Source of the DNA: Brumimicrobium sp964585545
GTDB taxonomy: Bacteria > Bacteroidota > Bacteroidia > Flavobacteriales_D > Crocinitomicaceae
DNA: 64,000 bases
NCBI GenBank assembly: GCA_964585545.1
Contig: CAZPDT010000012.1
Span: 1 to 64,000, forward strand
Reading direction: 5' to 3'
The translations under genes and the position numbers were made by a program. Below are positions 35,329 to 44,351 of this stretch, piece after piece; positions within the stretch are counted from its first letter, which is position 1; the number at the start of each line of letters is the position of its first letter. The notes beneath the pieces were generated by a model. It ran no database searches. It saw only the letters and a list, made by a program, of their open reading frames with translations, and had not been told where the DNA came from.

Positions 35329-36693
35329 TTATACTACTTCTTCTAGTGAGTTCTCTTCTTTTGGATCGTTCAGTTTTCCTACAGATTTCCCTACCAACAT
35401 TGCCACCAAGGCATCTCCTGTAACATTTACTGATGTTCTCAACATATCCAAAGGTCGATCAATTGGAAAAATAAGGGCCAAACCTGCTTCTGGAATGCCA
35501 GCTTGTGCCAAAACAATAACCAGCATTACCATCCCAGCTCCTGGAACTGCTGCAGAACCAATACTTGCCAAAGTCGCTGTAACAATTATACCCAATTGGG
35601 CCATTAATCCTAAATCAAGCCCAAATGCTTGGGCTATAAAAACAGCGGCAACCGCCTGATATAAACTTGTTCCGTCCATATTTACTGTTGCTCCAATGGG
35701 TAGAACAAAGCTAGAAACTTCTTTGTCTACTCCAAGGTGTTCCTCTACCCTTTCCATAGTTACAGGAAGCGTAGCAGCGGAAGAACTGGTACTAAATGCG
35801 ACAAGTTGGGCGGGCGAAATTCCTTTCAGGAAGGCAGTTGGTGTTTTTTTAGTAAACAAATAAACCAAAAGTACGTACAGCACAATCATCAATAATAGTC
35901 CAACAACAACACATACAGCGTACCAAAGTAAAGCAATAAATAAATCCTTATTTGGCGCTTCGGCAACCAGTCCTGCAAGTAACGCAAAAACCCCAATAGG
36001 CGCAGCAAGCATAATTAAATCAATCAGTTTTAAAATGACTTCATTAAAACTTTCAAAAAATTGCTTTACAGGTCTTGCTTTTTCTTCGGGTATAAGAATT
36101 AACCCCAATCCAAAGAATATAGCGAATACAATCACTTGCAACATGTTGCTGTTATCAGAAGCTGCAAAGAAGATATTGTCGGGAATCAAATCTTCTAAAG
36201 CTTGTAAAGGACCATTTTCTTGTTGTTTTTGTGCATTTGAGATACTTTCTCCAGCATCGCCACTAAAACTATCAATCAAACTGGTTCTGGTGTCTTCTTT
36301 TATTGTTTTTCCAGGCTGAATAATGTTCACAACAATCAATCCTAAGGAAATTGCCATAACAGTTGTTACAATATAAATGGAAATTGTTCTTAATCCCAAT
36401 CGCGACAATCGAGAAATATCTTTTAAATCAGATACACTTGTAATCAAAGAGCCTAATATAAGTGGAACGGCAATCAATTTTAAGGCACTGATAAACATAT
36501 TTCCGAATGGTTTCACCCAGTGGTGCACAAAAAGTTCAGCATTTGAGATGGAGTGGGGTTCTCCATTAATCGTTATAGAGGTCAAGGCTTTTCCCCAAGG
36601 CGTATTTACCAAAATTAAACTAAACAAAACACCCAACACCATTCCAATAATGATCTTCCAATGCAGGGCAAGTTTCTTCTTTTTCTTTGTCAT
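35329..36693 (-). CDS. Dicarboxylate/amino acid:cation symporter (DAACS family)
   Basis: The 454-residue secondary transporter of the GltP/DctA/GltPh type has eight membrane helices and two re-entrant hairpins. The serine-rich hairpin HP1 motif AFSTSSSAATLPVTMERV and the cation-binding NMDGTSLYQAVAAVFIAQ in helix 7 are plain, as is the C-terminal DRPLDMLRTSVNVTGDA that binds substrate. It takes up aspartate, glutamate or C4-dicarboxylates with Na+ or H+. A hydrophilic insert lies between helices 3 and 4 (about 125-170). The gene ends 11 bases before a small membrane protein gene and starts 3 bases after the stop of aroC. Confidence 0.92.
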   Translation of the reverse strand: MTKKKKKLALHWKIIIGMVLGVLFSLILVNTPWGKALTSITINGEPHSISNAELFVHHWVKPFGNMFISALKLIAVPLILGSLITSVSDLKDISRLSRLGLRTISIYIVTTVMAISLGLIVVNIIQPGKTIKEDTRTSLIDSFSGDAGESISNAQKQQENGPLQALEDLIPDNIFFAASDNSNMLQVIVFAIFFGLGLILIPEEKARPVKQFFESFNEVILKLIDLIMLAAPIGVFALLAGLVAEAPNKDLFIALLWYAVCVVVGLLLMIVLYVLLVYLFTKKTPTAFLKGISPAQLVAFSTSSSAATLPVTMERVEEHLGVDKEVSSFVLPIGATVNMDGTSLYQAVAAVFIAQAFGLDLGLMAQLGIIVTATLASIGSAAVPGAGMVMLVIVLAQAGIPEAGLALIFPIDRPLDMLRTSVNVTGDALVAMLVGKSVGKLNDPKEENSLEEVV

Positions 36694-36696
36694 ATT

Positions 36697-37764
36697 TTAA
36701 ATTTGTGTCATCTTATTCCGCAAATAGTGGTCAAATAAAGTAATCGCTGCCATTGCTTCTACAATTGGAACAGCACGTGGAACAACACATGGATCATGCC
36801 GTCCTTTTCCTTTAACGATGGTTTCCTCCATTCGATTATTTATAGTCGCCTGGTCTTGCATTATTGTAGCAACAGGTTTAAAGGCTGTACGAAAATATAT
36901 CGTTTCACCATTGGAAATTCCACCCTGTATTCCTCCGCTGTAATTGGTTTTTGTTCTCCCATCAGATTGTATGCTGTCATTGTGTTGGCTCCCTTTCATC
37001 TCGACCCCAGAGAATCCAGAACCATATTCGAATCCTTTTACTGCATTAATCGAAAGCATCGCCTTACCCAAATCGGCGTGCAGCTTATCAAATACAGGAC
37101 TGCCCAAACCGACTGGCACACCTTTTATACGACAAAAAACAACACCGCCAACAGTATCTCCTTCTTTACGGGTTTCTCTAATTAAATCCATCATTTTATG
37201 GGCCATATTGGTATCTGGACACCGTACAGCATTCTCCAATTCAGGCAACTGCAAATTAACCAAATCCCCTTCTAGCTTTAACATACCAACTTGTGAAACA
37301 AATGCTTCTATTTGTATGCCAATATGGTTGAGAAATTGACGCGCTATTGCTCCTGCAACAACACTACAAGCAGTGGTTCTCGCACTTGAACGTCCTCCTC
37401 CTCTATAATCTCTATGTCCATATTTTTGATTATAAGTGAAATCAGCATGAGAGGGACGATAAACATTTTCTAAATGATCATAATCCTGTGGTTTCTGATT
37501 GTTATTAGGAATAATAAATCCAATGGGATCACCTGTTGTTTTTTCTTCAAAAATTCCAGACAAAAACTGGACAGTATCTGATTCTTTGCGTTGTGTAACA
37601 ATATTTGATTGTCCTGGGCGTCTTCGATCAAGTTCTTTTTGTATGGCTTCAATGTTCAACCTAAAGTTAGAAGGAACACCATCGATTACACCACCAATTG
37701 CAGTACCATGGGATGCCCCAAAAGTAGTTAACACAAAAGTATGTCCTATAGAGTTGCCACCCAT
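36697..37764 (-). CDS. aroC: Chorismate synthase
   Basis: The 355-residue FMN-dependent last enzyme of the shikimate pathway makes chorismate from EPSP. Family signatures are TFGASHGTAIGGVIDG at 12-27, the RRPGQSNIVTQRKESD segment near 48, GHRDYRGGGRSSARTTA near 127, and the C-terminal GGISNGE and RHDPCVVPRAVPIVEAM. It lies 3 bases after the phosphohexomutase and 3 bases before the symporter. Antisense open frames over it are not genes. Confidence 0.96.
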   Translation of the reverse strand: MGGNSIGHTFVLTTFGASHGTAIGGVIDGVPSNFRLNIEAIQKELDRRRPGQSNIVTQRKESDTVQFLSGIFEEKTTGDPIGFIIPNNNQKPQDYDHLENVYRPSHADFTYNQKYGHRDYRGGGRSSARTTACSVVAGAIARQFLNHIGIQIEAFVSQVGMLKLEGDLVNLQLPELENAVRCPDTNMAHKMMDLIRETRKEGDTVGGVVFCRIKGVPVGLGSPVFDKLHADLGKAMLSINAVKGFEYGSGFSGVEMKGSQHNDSIQSDGRTKTNYSGGIQGGISNGETIYFRTAFKPVATIMQDQATINNRMEETIVKGKGRHDPCVVPRAVPIVEAMAAITLFDHYLRNKMTQI

Positions 37765-37767
37765 TGC

Positions 37768-39174
37768 TTATTCAATAATTGTTTTTTCTGTTGCCTCTAA
37801 AATATTGTGTACTTCCTCAAGATTAATGGCTTCAGCATAGACCCTTAAAACAGGTTCTGTACCAGAAGGACGAATCATCACCGATGATTCATTGGGTAAA
37901 TAAAACTTAAATCCATCCAAGTCTTCAACATGTTCTACTTGATATTTACCAAAAGAGGTGTAGACATTGTTCTTACAATTCTCTACAATCTGCTGTTTTA
38001 AATCTTCGTCTATATGCAAATCATTGCGTTCATATTTAAATTCACCAACAATTTCATACACTTCATCAATTAAAGATTGGAGTGATTTTCCAGATTTTGC
38101 CATAAATTCCCATACAATCATTCCCATCCAGAGTCCATCCCGCTCAGGGATATGTCCTTTAACTGCAATTCCACCCGACTCTTCTCCACCTATTAAAACA
38201 TCTTCTTTAATCATGTGGCCAGCGATGTGTTTAAAACCAATTTTAACGGTTTGATGTTTTAAATTATAATGTTTACACATCTTGGCAATTTTAGGCGAGC
38301 TGCTAAATGCTGTAAAAACCTTGCCCGATAACCCTTTGTATTTTACCAAATAATGAATCAGTAAAAGGATGATATGATGGGAATCAATAAAGTCTCCATT
38401 TTTATCATAGAGTCCAATTCTATCGGCATCGCCATCAGTGGCAAGTGATACATCAATATTTCCTTCTGATTTTATAAACTTCTCTAATTCCTTAAGATTT
38501 TTGGCGATTGGTTCTGGTGCCTGTCCCATAAAAGATGGATTGTAATCACAATGTAAAAGATGGATTTCAGGAAACAATTTCTTCATCACTCCTTGACCTG
38601 CGCCGTACATAGCGTCATAAGCCAATACCATACCCGACTCTTTAATCGCTTTTAAATCAAAATTCTTTTTTACGGCTGCAATGTATTCAGACTCGATATC
38701 AATTTGAATCAATTGTTTCTGATCAATTGCCGATTGAAGATCAATTTCTAAAATTGAGGACTCAATTGTATCTGGAATTAAATCTTCAACTTCTTGCACA
38801 TGATCAACGAGTAGTGGACCTCCGAAGTGAGACTTTAACTTATAGCCGCCATAAGAAGGTGGATTATGAGACGCAGTGAGAACAACACCTATGGTTGTGT
38901 TATAATCTCTTGCCCCCATAGAAATCATAGGTGTAGAAACAAAGCCATCAGCGAAATAGACTTTAATTCCATGGTGCAAATATACTTTTATGGCTGTTTC
39001 CATAAAAAGTTTGCCGTTAAACCGACAATCATGACCAATAATTATACTGGGATCTTCGGATTGTTTTTTTGCCCACAATGCTGTTCCAGCTGCTATTCTA
39101 GCAACATTATTTACGGTATATGTATCTCCTATAATGGCCCTCCAACCATCTGTTCCAAATTTAATTTGATCCAT
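37768..39174 (-). CDS. Phosphoglucomutase/phosphomannomutase family protein
   Basis: The 468-residue alpha-D-phosphohexomutase has catalytic Ser102 in TASHNP, metal loop DGDADRIGL near 244-252, sugar-binding GGEESGGIAV near 335 and C-terminal phosphate loop RPSGTEPVLRVYAE near 440. The N-terminus KFGTDGWRAIIGD is typical of the glucose/mannose 1-phosphate branch rather than GlmM. It could supply glucose 1-phosphate for UDP-glucose, and so for the nucleotide-sugar operon, but that link is inference. It is first in a likely operon with aroC and the symporter. Confidence 0.88.
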   Translation of the reverse strand: MDQIKFGTDGWRAIIGDTYTVNNVARIAAGTALWAKKQSEDPSIIIGHDCRFNGKLFMETAIKVYLHHGIKVYFADGFVSTPMISMGARDYNTTIGVVLTASHNPPSYGGYKLKSHFGGPLLVDHVQEVEDLIPDTIESSILEIDLQSAIDQKQLIQIDIESEYIAAVKKNFDLKAIKESGMVLAYDAMYGAGQGVMKKLFPEIHLLHCDYNPSFMGQAPEPIAKNLKELEKFIKSEGNIDVSLATDGDADRIGLYDKNGDFIDSHHIILLLIHYLVKYKGLSGKVFTAFSSSPKIAKMCKHYNLKHQTVKIGFKHIAGHMIKEDVLIGGEESGGIAVKGHIPERDGLWMGMIVWEFMAKSGKSLQSLIDEVYEIVGEFKYERNDLHIDEDLKQQIVENCKNNVYTSFGKYQVEHVEDLDGFKFYLPNESSVMIRPSGTEPVLRVYAEAINLEEVHNILEATEKTIIE

Positions 39175-39301
39175 TCTCTATTGATTTAGTAAAAAAGGAT
39201 TGCGAAGATAATAATGTTTAAGGAAACCTCCCAGTTTCACAAAACCATATTTATTTTTTATCTTTTAAAAAGTCTTATAAAATTAAGCCAGCAAAACGAT
39301 A

Positions 39302-42211
39302 CTATGGCTTCAAATTATCCGCTCTTTCTCTGGCTTTTTTCATTATGTTATCAGCTTTCGCATCAGCCTCACGTTCAATTTTCTGCGCCGACTTTTCTCC
39401 TTCTTCTCTCAGTTTATTAGCCGATAATTCAGCTGCTTTTTTCTTAAACGGATTCGATCCTGCTTCTTCAATCAATTTTTCTGCGTTTTTATCCGCTTCC
39501 GCACGTGTTTTATCGGCCAATTTCTTTGCTTCTGCCTTCACCTGATCGGCTTGTTTCTGTGCCTCGTTAATGATTTTTTTCTTCTGTTTTTCAAGCTCCT
39601 CTTTTGCTTCATCTATTTTATCGTCAACAACTTTCTTGATGGTATCCTTAATTTCTTCCTTTTTCTCATCTACAAAATCCTGAATACCTCCTTTAATGTC
39701 ACCTCCTAACTCGGTAAGTTTTTGCTTGAGATTGGTCTTCACTTTAGGGTCAGTTATAGTATTGGTAACAAAAGCTGTAACTGGAATTTCATCAGGAAGT
39801 TCTTTCATCTTAAATCCAGGAATATTTTTTGCTTTAGAGATGGCCTTTTCCGCTATATCCAATACACTTCCAGGAATTTGATTTTTTGGAATATTCATTT
39901 TTAATTGGTAATCTATATCTTGATTTAACGATGTCGTTCCTTTTACTTCTGTGTTGATATTTCCCATTTTAATATTGAATGGCTTCACTTCAACCTTTCC
40001 ATCTTTAATCTCAAATCTCGCCCGAACATTGTTGATTGTTTGTTCTTTTAATTCATTCATTTTAAGCGCATCACCAAGTTTATCCAAGGCTTTGAATCCA
40101 GCAATTTTAATCTCACTAGAAAACAAAGATCCATCTCCATTTAATGAATTGAACACCGGTTCTAAAGAAGGCTTCAAATTCGATGTCATGGCAAAATCTG
40201 AACTTATATTTCCTTCTACATATTTAGCGATTGGGGCTAGTTTTTCGATTGTTAAGAAGTTATTAGCCAATTGCTGAATATCAATTTTCTTTAGACTGTA
40301 ACTAAAATCCATTTTGGGTGTCTGATGATTTTGGGTGTTGTATTTCCCCGTTAAAGCAACGGCGCCTCCCATAGTGTTCATGGATAAGTTTTCTAAATTT
40401 ACTTCTTCATTCTTAATCAAAACGCGCCCTTTCACATTGTCAATATTCATTCCATCATAAATTACTTTATCAATGGTTGTATTTAAAGTGAAATCGAGAT
40501 TTTTAGGCACCAAAATAGGTTCACTTTCTCCTGAACTATTGGTGGAGTTTTCATTTTTAACCGCTCCTTCTTTTGTTGCCCCTTCAGCAGCTCCCTTTTC
40601 TTCCGGAGGCATTATTTCATCTACGTTCAATACGTCAGAATGGTAATTAAAGACACCTTGTAGGTCTTCATCTTCTTTAAAAATATAACCCATATAATTT
40701 TTGATTTCTCCATTTAATGCGAAATCACTTTTACCCATTTTCGCTTTTAAATCAGCAAGTTTTAATTGTTGAGGTGAAAATTCAAACAATAAATTATTGA
40801 TATCAATTGGTGCGGGCAAATCTTCAGAGGCATAGTGCACTTCTTGTAATCGAAGGCTTCCTTTGGCATCAACATTTTCATAATCTTCTTTTTCTATTGT
40901 GGATAATCTTCCTTTAAAAGCAATGTCTGATGTCAATTTTCCATTGTACTCATCTTCCATGGGGTAAACCTTATCTAATGTTGCCAAATCTACCTTCGCA
41001 TTCAGCTTGGACTCCATATATGGATCTGTAATAGGATGTTTCAAGTGAAAATCAGCATCAATTGTATTTCCAGCAAACTGGGCTTTCAATTGGTCAACAT
41101 CTACAGTCATCGCATCTAAATTAGAACCGCCTTTAAATTGTGAACCTGCAACGATATTAACATTATCGATTGTGGCAGGCATATCAGGATAAGCAATTGA
41201 AGCATTGTTAACTTTTAAATTAAAATCCCATGCAGGAAGATTTTTATTATCTAAATTTCCTTTGACATAACCATTCATGCTCAAACTTCCTTGGGTAACC
41301 ATTTTTTCATACCCCGAATGATAAAAAGCAGGAATCAACGAAAGTAAATCTTTAAAACTTGTATTGCCCGCAGCCAATTTTAAATCAATTGCACTGTGGT
41401 CATCAAACATTTCATAATAACCGTCAAATGCAAGACTAAGGGCATTTAAGTCCAACTTATTTTCTTTAAGTGTGAATTTGCTACTCTTCTCTTTAAACTC
41501 CATCAATAAATTCATATCTAAAGCCGTTTTTACTTTAGATACGTAAGTTAATCCATCCATTTTATATGTTAATTCATCAATTGTTGTTTTGGTATCAAAA
41601 TCAATCACATCAGCCGTCATGTCGCCCGACCCAGAATGGTTTAAATTTTTAATTTTAGCATACATTGGAGATTGACGATCATCGTATACTATATTGCCTT
41701 CTTTAATTTCATAATAGTCCAAAGAAAATTTAAACGGAGAGGAGGTTGTATCTACTTTTTCTTCTTTGAGGTCTTCTTCAGATTTTACAATATCGTAATT
41801 GGCTTCACCAGACTCCATTACTTTCACATGAATATTGGGTTGAATCAATCTGACGGATCGAACAGTAATATCTTCCATATTAATTACGCTCCAAAAATCC
41901 AATTTGGCTTGTATTGATTTGGCATCAATTAATTTAATTCCTTCAAATTGGTCACGTCCTGTAATCGATACATCGTCAAACTGTAATCTCATTTTTGGGA
42001 AAGTAGAAAAAATCGTCAAATCAAAATCACCTACTGCAACATCCGCTTTCAGCATGGTATTGGCTTCTTTTAAGGCCAATTCTTTAATTTGATCCTTAAA
42101 GAAGATAGGAATAAGTACAATTGCAATAATTAGCAATAACAAAACAATCCCAATGTACTTTAGGATTCTTCCCAACAATGATTTCTTTTTTCTTTTCTTT
42201 CCTTTTGACAT
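39302..42211 (-). CDS. AsmA-like inner-membrane-anchored protein with charged coiled-coil tail
   Basis: The 969-residue protein has a basic N-terminus, one transmembrane segment at about 15-32 and a long periplasmic beta-rich AsmA-type domain (about 40-820; segments such as IPIFFKDQIKELALKEAN, LKADVAVGDFDL and FSTFPKMRLQFDDVSI). AsmA/TamB-like proteins are thought to bridge membranes and move phospholipid. The C-terminal 135 residues are an unusually Lys/Glu/Ala-rich predicted coiled coil (KKEEIKDTIKKVVDDK, then EAKKLADKTRAEADK, then EREADAKADNIMKKARERAD). The AsmA C-terminal repeat NIKMGNINTEVKGTTSL is seen near 755. It is a single gene. Confidence 0.8.
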   Translation of the reverse strand: MSKGKKRKKKSLLGRILKYIGIVLLLLIIAIVLIPIFFKDQIKELALKEANTMLKADVAVGDFDLTIFSTFPKMRLQFDDVSITGRDQFEGIKLIDAKSIQAKLDFWSVINMEDITVRSVRLIQPNIHVKVMESGEANYDIVKSEEDLKEEKVDTTSSPFKFSLDYYEIKEGNIVYDDRQSPMYAKIKNLNHSGSGDMTADVIDFDTKTTIDELTYKMDGLTYVSKVKTALDMNLLMEFKEKSSKFTLKENKLDLNALSLAFDGYYEMFDDHSAIDLKLAAGNTSFKDLLSLIPAFYHSGYEKMVTQGSLSMNGYVKGNLDNKNLPAWDFNLKVNNASIAYPDMPATIDNVNIVAGSQFKGGSNLDAMTVDVDQLKAQFAGNTIDADFHLKHPITDPYMESKLNAKVDLATLDKVYPMEDEYNGKLTSDIAFKGRLSTIEKEDYENVDAKGSLRLQEVHYASEDLPAPIDINNLLFEFSPQQLKLADLKAKMGKSDFALNGEIKNYMGYIFKEDEDLQGVFNYHSDVLNVDEIMPPEEKGAAEGATKEGAVKNENSTNSSGESEPILVPKNLDFTLNTTIDKVIYDGMNIDNVKGRVLIKNEEVNLENLSMNTMGGAVALTGKYNTQNHQTPKMDFSYSLKKIDIQQLANNFLTIEKLAPIAKYVEGNISSDFAMTSNLKPSLEPVFNSLNGDGSLFSSEIKIAGFKALDKLGDALKMNELKEQTINNVRARFEIKDGKVEVKPFNIKMGNINTEVKGTTSLNQDIDYQLKMNIPKNQIPGSVLDIAEKAISKAKNIPGFKMKELPDEIPVTAFVTNTITDPKVKTNLKQKLTELGGDIKGGIQDFVDEKKEEIKDTIKKVVDDKIDEAKEELEKQKKKIINEAQKQADQVKAEAKKLADKTRAEADKNAEKLIEEAGSNPFKKKAAELSANKLREEGEKSAQKIEREADAKADNIMKKARERADNLKP

Positions 42212-42309
42212 AAATATTTTAGTTTAATGAATATTCTAAAAATATTCCTTTATTTTAGCTAAATATAACAGTTTATTTTCAATATTGGAATATACAAACT
42301 AAAAATACC

Positions 42310-43062
42310 ATGAAAAAAATTTTTGTCTTGTTATCATTAATAATAAGCACCCACGGATATACACAAATTATTTCCAATGATTCTAAAACCGATAAAAAAC
42401 AATCCCAGCAAAAGGAAAACCCTAAGCAAAAGCAGGATTCTTTAAAGCCAAAAAATGGCATTGAGCTATTTGCAGGTATAAATCCAGCTTATACTTTTAG
42501 AACTTTAAAGATAAATGATGGTTTATTTGCCAAGCCTCTAGGTTATAGAGAAGATGAAAAAGCAAAATGGACATCCAGTTATTTTCTTGGTGTGCGTACA
42601 CGACTCAATCACTTTCTAAAGTTTGAAATTGGAGCTGGTTATTTTCAAAATGCAGAAACTTACGATTTTACTTCCAACGATTCTGTTTTTCGTTATACAA
42701 ATACCTATCGCAGTATTGCATTCCCGATAAGAATTGCCTATACTTATGGCGAAGACATTTCATTTTATGGAGGAGTGGGTATTGTGCCCAAAGCATTTTT
42801 GTCATTAAAACACGAGGAAACAACTTTAGATGAATTCAAAAAGGAGCAAACAGAGAAAACAATTATCAAAGACAAAATGAATATGTTCTTAATAGATGGA
42901 GTGGTCACGATTGGAACACAAATTAAATTTGGTCGAAACGTCGGTATGTTTGCACTGCTTGAAGGGCGATATCAATTGACAAATACGTTTAACAATCAAT
43001 CACCATATGTAAGGAAACCCTTTAGTTTAGGGATCAATTTAGGAATAGAAATTTATTTATAA
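42310..43062 (+). CDS. Predicted outer-membrane beta-barrel protein
   Basis: The 250-residue protein has a signal peptide (MKKIFVLLSLIISTHGYT, then Q). A low-complexity Lys/Gln/Ser linker covers about 25-50, followed by a beta-strand-rich domain with small-barrel features (YFLGVRTRLNHFLKFEIGAGYF, SIAFPIRIAYTYG, FYGGVGIVPKAFLSL, GMFALLEGRYQL). It ends in alternating hydrophobic residues (LGINLGIEIYL). It resembles the PorT-like barrels of Bacteroidota, and I know no specific function. It converges with the pigment-cluster acyltransferase. Confidence 0.65.
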   Translation: MKKIFVLLSLIISTHGYTQIISNDSKTDKKQSQQKENPKQKQDSLKPKNGIELFAGINPAYTFRTLKINDGLFAKPLGYREDEKAKWTSSYFLGVRTRLNHFLKFEIGAGYFQNAETYDFTSNDSVFRYTNTYRSIAFPIRIAYTYGEDISFYGGVGIVPKAFLSLKHEETTLDEFKKEQTEKTIIKDKMNMFLIDGVVTIGTQIKFGRNVGMFALLEGRYQLTNTFNNQSPYVRKPFSLGINLGIEIYL

Positions 43063-43224
43063 AAGAGATTACAAAACGTTTTAACTATATTGAGATCACA
43101 AGATCGCTTCACCAAAATTGTATTTAAAAATCACAACCAATTCATGGACAGTATTTCTGGAGGTAAAACGATATTGTTTTAAGAATGAATAATAATCCGG
43201 GTTAATGCTTGGATTCATTTGGTT

Positions 43225-44094
43225 TTATTCCCAAAAGTCAAAATAGTTGAACCATTGGTAAGGATATTTTTTAACAAAATGAGAGACACTTTCTGCGTAA
43301 CTCTCCAACAGCACTTTTTCATTTCTATACTCAACTTTTGCTTCTCTAGCATACAAATGATAATGTGTTGCACTGTCTTTCATTACGTATACAAAAAGGA
43401 CAGGCACTTTTAATCTCGATCCCAATAAAAATGGTCCTGATGGAAATTTTGCAGATGCACCCAAAAACGTTGTTTCTAAAAATTTACTTCCCTCAAAATA
43501 GCGGTCTCCCGTAATACAGATAATTTCATTATTTCCCAATGCTCGATTGAACTCGAAGATATGCGACATGTCTTCTTTAATGAGGATGTATTTTAAACTT
43601 GACTTTAACGAGAGTTGATCCAAGTAATTTTTAATCTGTTGCCTTTCCATATCGGTGGTTACAATATTGGTTACGAGGTCGGCACCAATATCTTCAAAAA
43701 AGTATTCAGAGATTTCAAAATTTCCAAGGTGGGCGCTAATAAGTATTCCGCCATTCCCTTCTTCAAGAACTTTAATGATCTTTTCGATGCCGTCAAAGTC
43801 ATACGTAAATCGATCTCTTTTTCCTGAAGAAATTAATATCCGATCAATTAAAGTTTGTCCGAATACATAATAACTTCTATAGATGCCAAAAAATGATTTA
43901 AACCTGTTGAATTGCTGTCTATTTCTAAAATAACTGTAAATACTTTTGCTGCTTTTCCAAGAGAATAGAAAATAGTAGAAGGCAACAAATAATAAAATAA
44001 AATAAGAAAACCTCAATCCAAGATTCCGAACACTAAAAGCAAAAATTTTATATCCTAGTAGACTTCCCTTAGAAGCTCCCTCCCACTTAGACAT
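43225..44094 (-). CDS. LpxL/HtrB-like acyltransferase of the pigment cluster
   Basis: The 289-residue protein has one N-terminal membrane segment (about 28-46) and an acyltransferase core with the lysophospholipid-acyltransferase box His122-x4-Glu127 (SAHLGNFE). The RYFEGS and FLGASAKFPSGPFLLG segments are typical of lipid A late acyltransferases. In aryl-polyene and flexirubin clusters such enzymes are thought to transfer the polyene acyl chain or a fatty acid to a lipid or sugar head. The start overlaps the stop of the ACP gene by one base, so it is translationally coupled to the carrier it may take its acyl group from. The acceptor is unknown. Confidence 0.82.
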   Translation of the reverse strand: MSKWEGASKGSLLGYKIFAFSVRNLGLRFSYFILLFVAFYYFLFSWKSSKSIYSYFRNRQQFNRFKSFFGIYRSYYVFGQTLIDRILISSGKRDRFTYDFDGIEKIIKVLEEGNGGILISAHLGNFEISEYFFEDIGADLVTNIVTTDMERQQIKNYLDQLSLKSSLKYILIKEDMSHIFEFNRALGNNEIICITGDRYFEGSKFLETTFLGASAKFPSGPFLLGSRLKVPVLFVYVMKDSATHYHLYAREAKVEYRNEKVLLESYAESVSHFVKKYPYQWFNYFDFWE

Positions 44095-44342
44095 TACTGT
44101 TCGATTTCATTCATTTTCCCTTCAATAACTTGATAAAAATGATCAAAGGTATCAATGTTTTTAAAATCCTTTTCGCCAAGTTTTATTCCAGTAATTGATT
44201 CAATGGTAACGACCAAATCTACATAATCTAGACTGTCTAAATCTAAGGTGTCATTAAGGTTTGCATCTGGGGTAATGATGTCCACGTCGATTTCAAATTC
44301 GTCAGCAAGGGTTTCATTTATTTGGTTGATAATATCCTTCAT
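44094..44342 (-). CDS. Acyl carrier protein
   Basis: The 82-residue four-helix carrier has phosphopantetheine attachment Ser37 in the DLDSLDYVDLV motif. The acidic helix II continues with VVTIESITG, and the rest is of normal ACP size. It lies 9 bases after the ketosynthase stop and overlaps the acyltransferase start. It should carry the aryl-polyene chain for the neighbouring ketosynthase, ketoreductase and dehydratase. It is a pathway-specific ACP rather than the housekeeping AcpP, to judge by context. Confidence 0.93.
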   Translation of the reverse strand: MKDIINQINETLADEFEIDVDIITPDANLNDTLDLDSLDYVDLVVTIESITGIKLGEKDFKNIDTFDHFYQVIEGKMNEIEQ

Positions 44343-44351
44343 TTCAATCAG

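Noticed and set aside
36796..37339. Two overlapping plus-strand frames of about 130 codons opposite aroC
   Set aside because: Both are antisense shadows of chorismate synthase without motifs of their own.
39285..39310. A terminator for the AsmA-like gene
   Set aside because: The stem is only six pairs with a 14-base loop and overlaps the stop codon, so it is too weak to claim.
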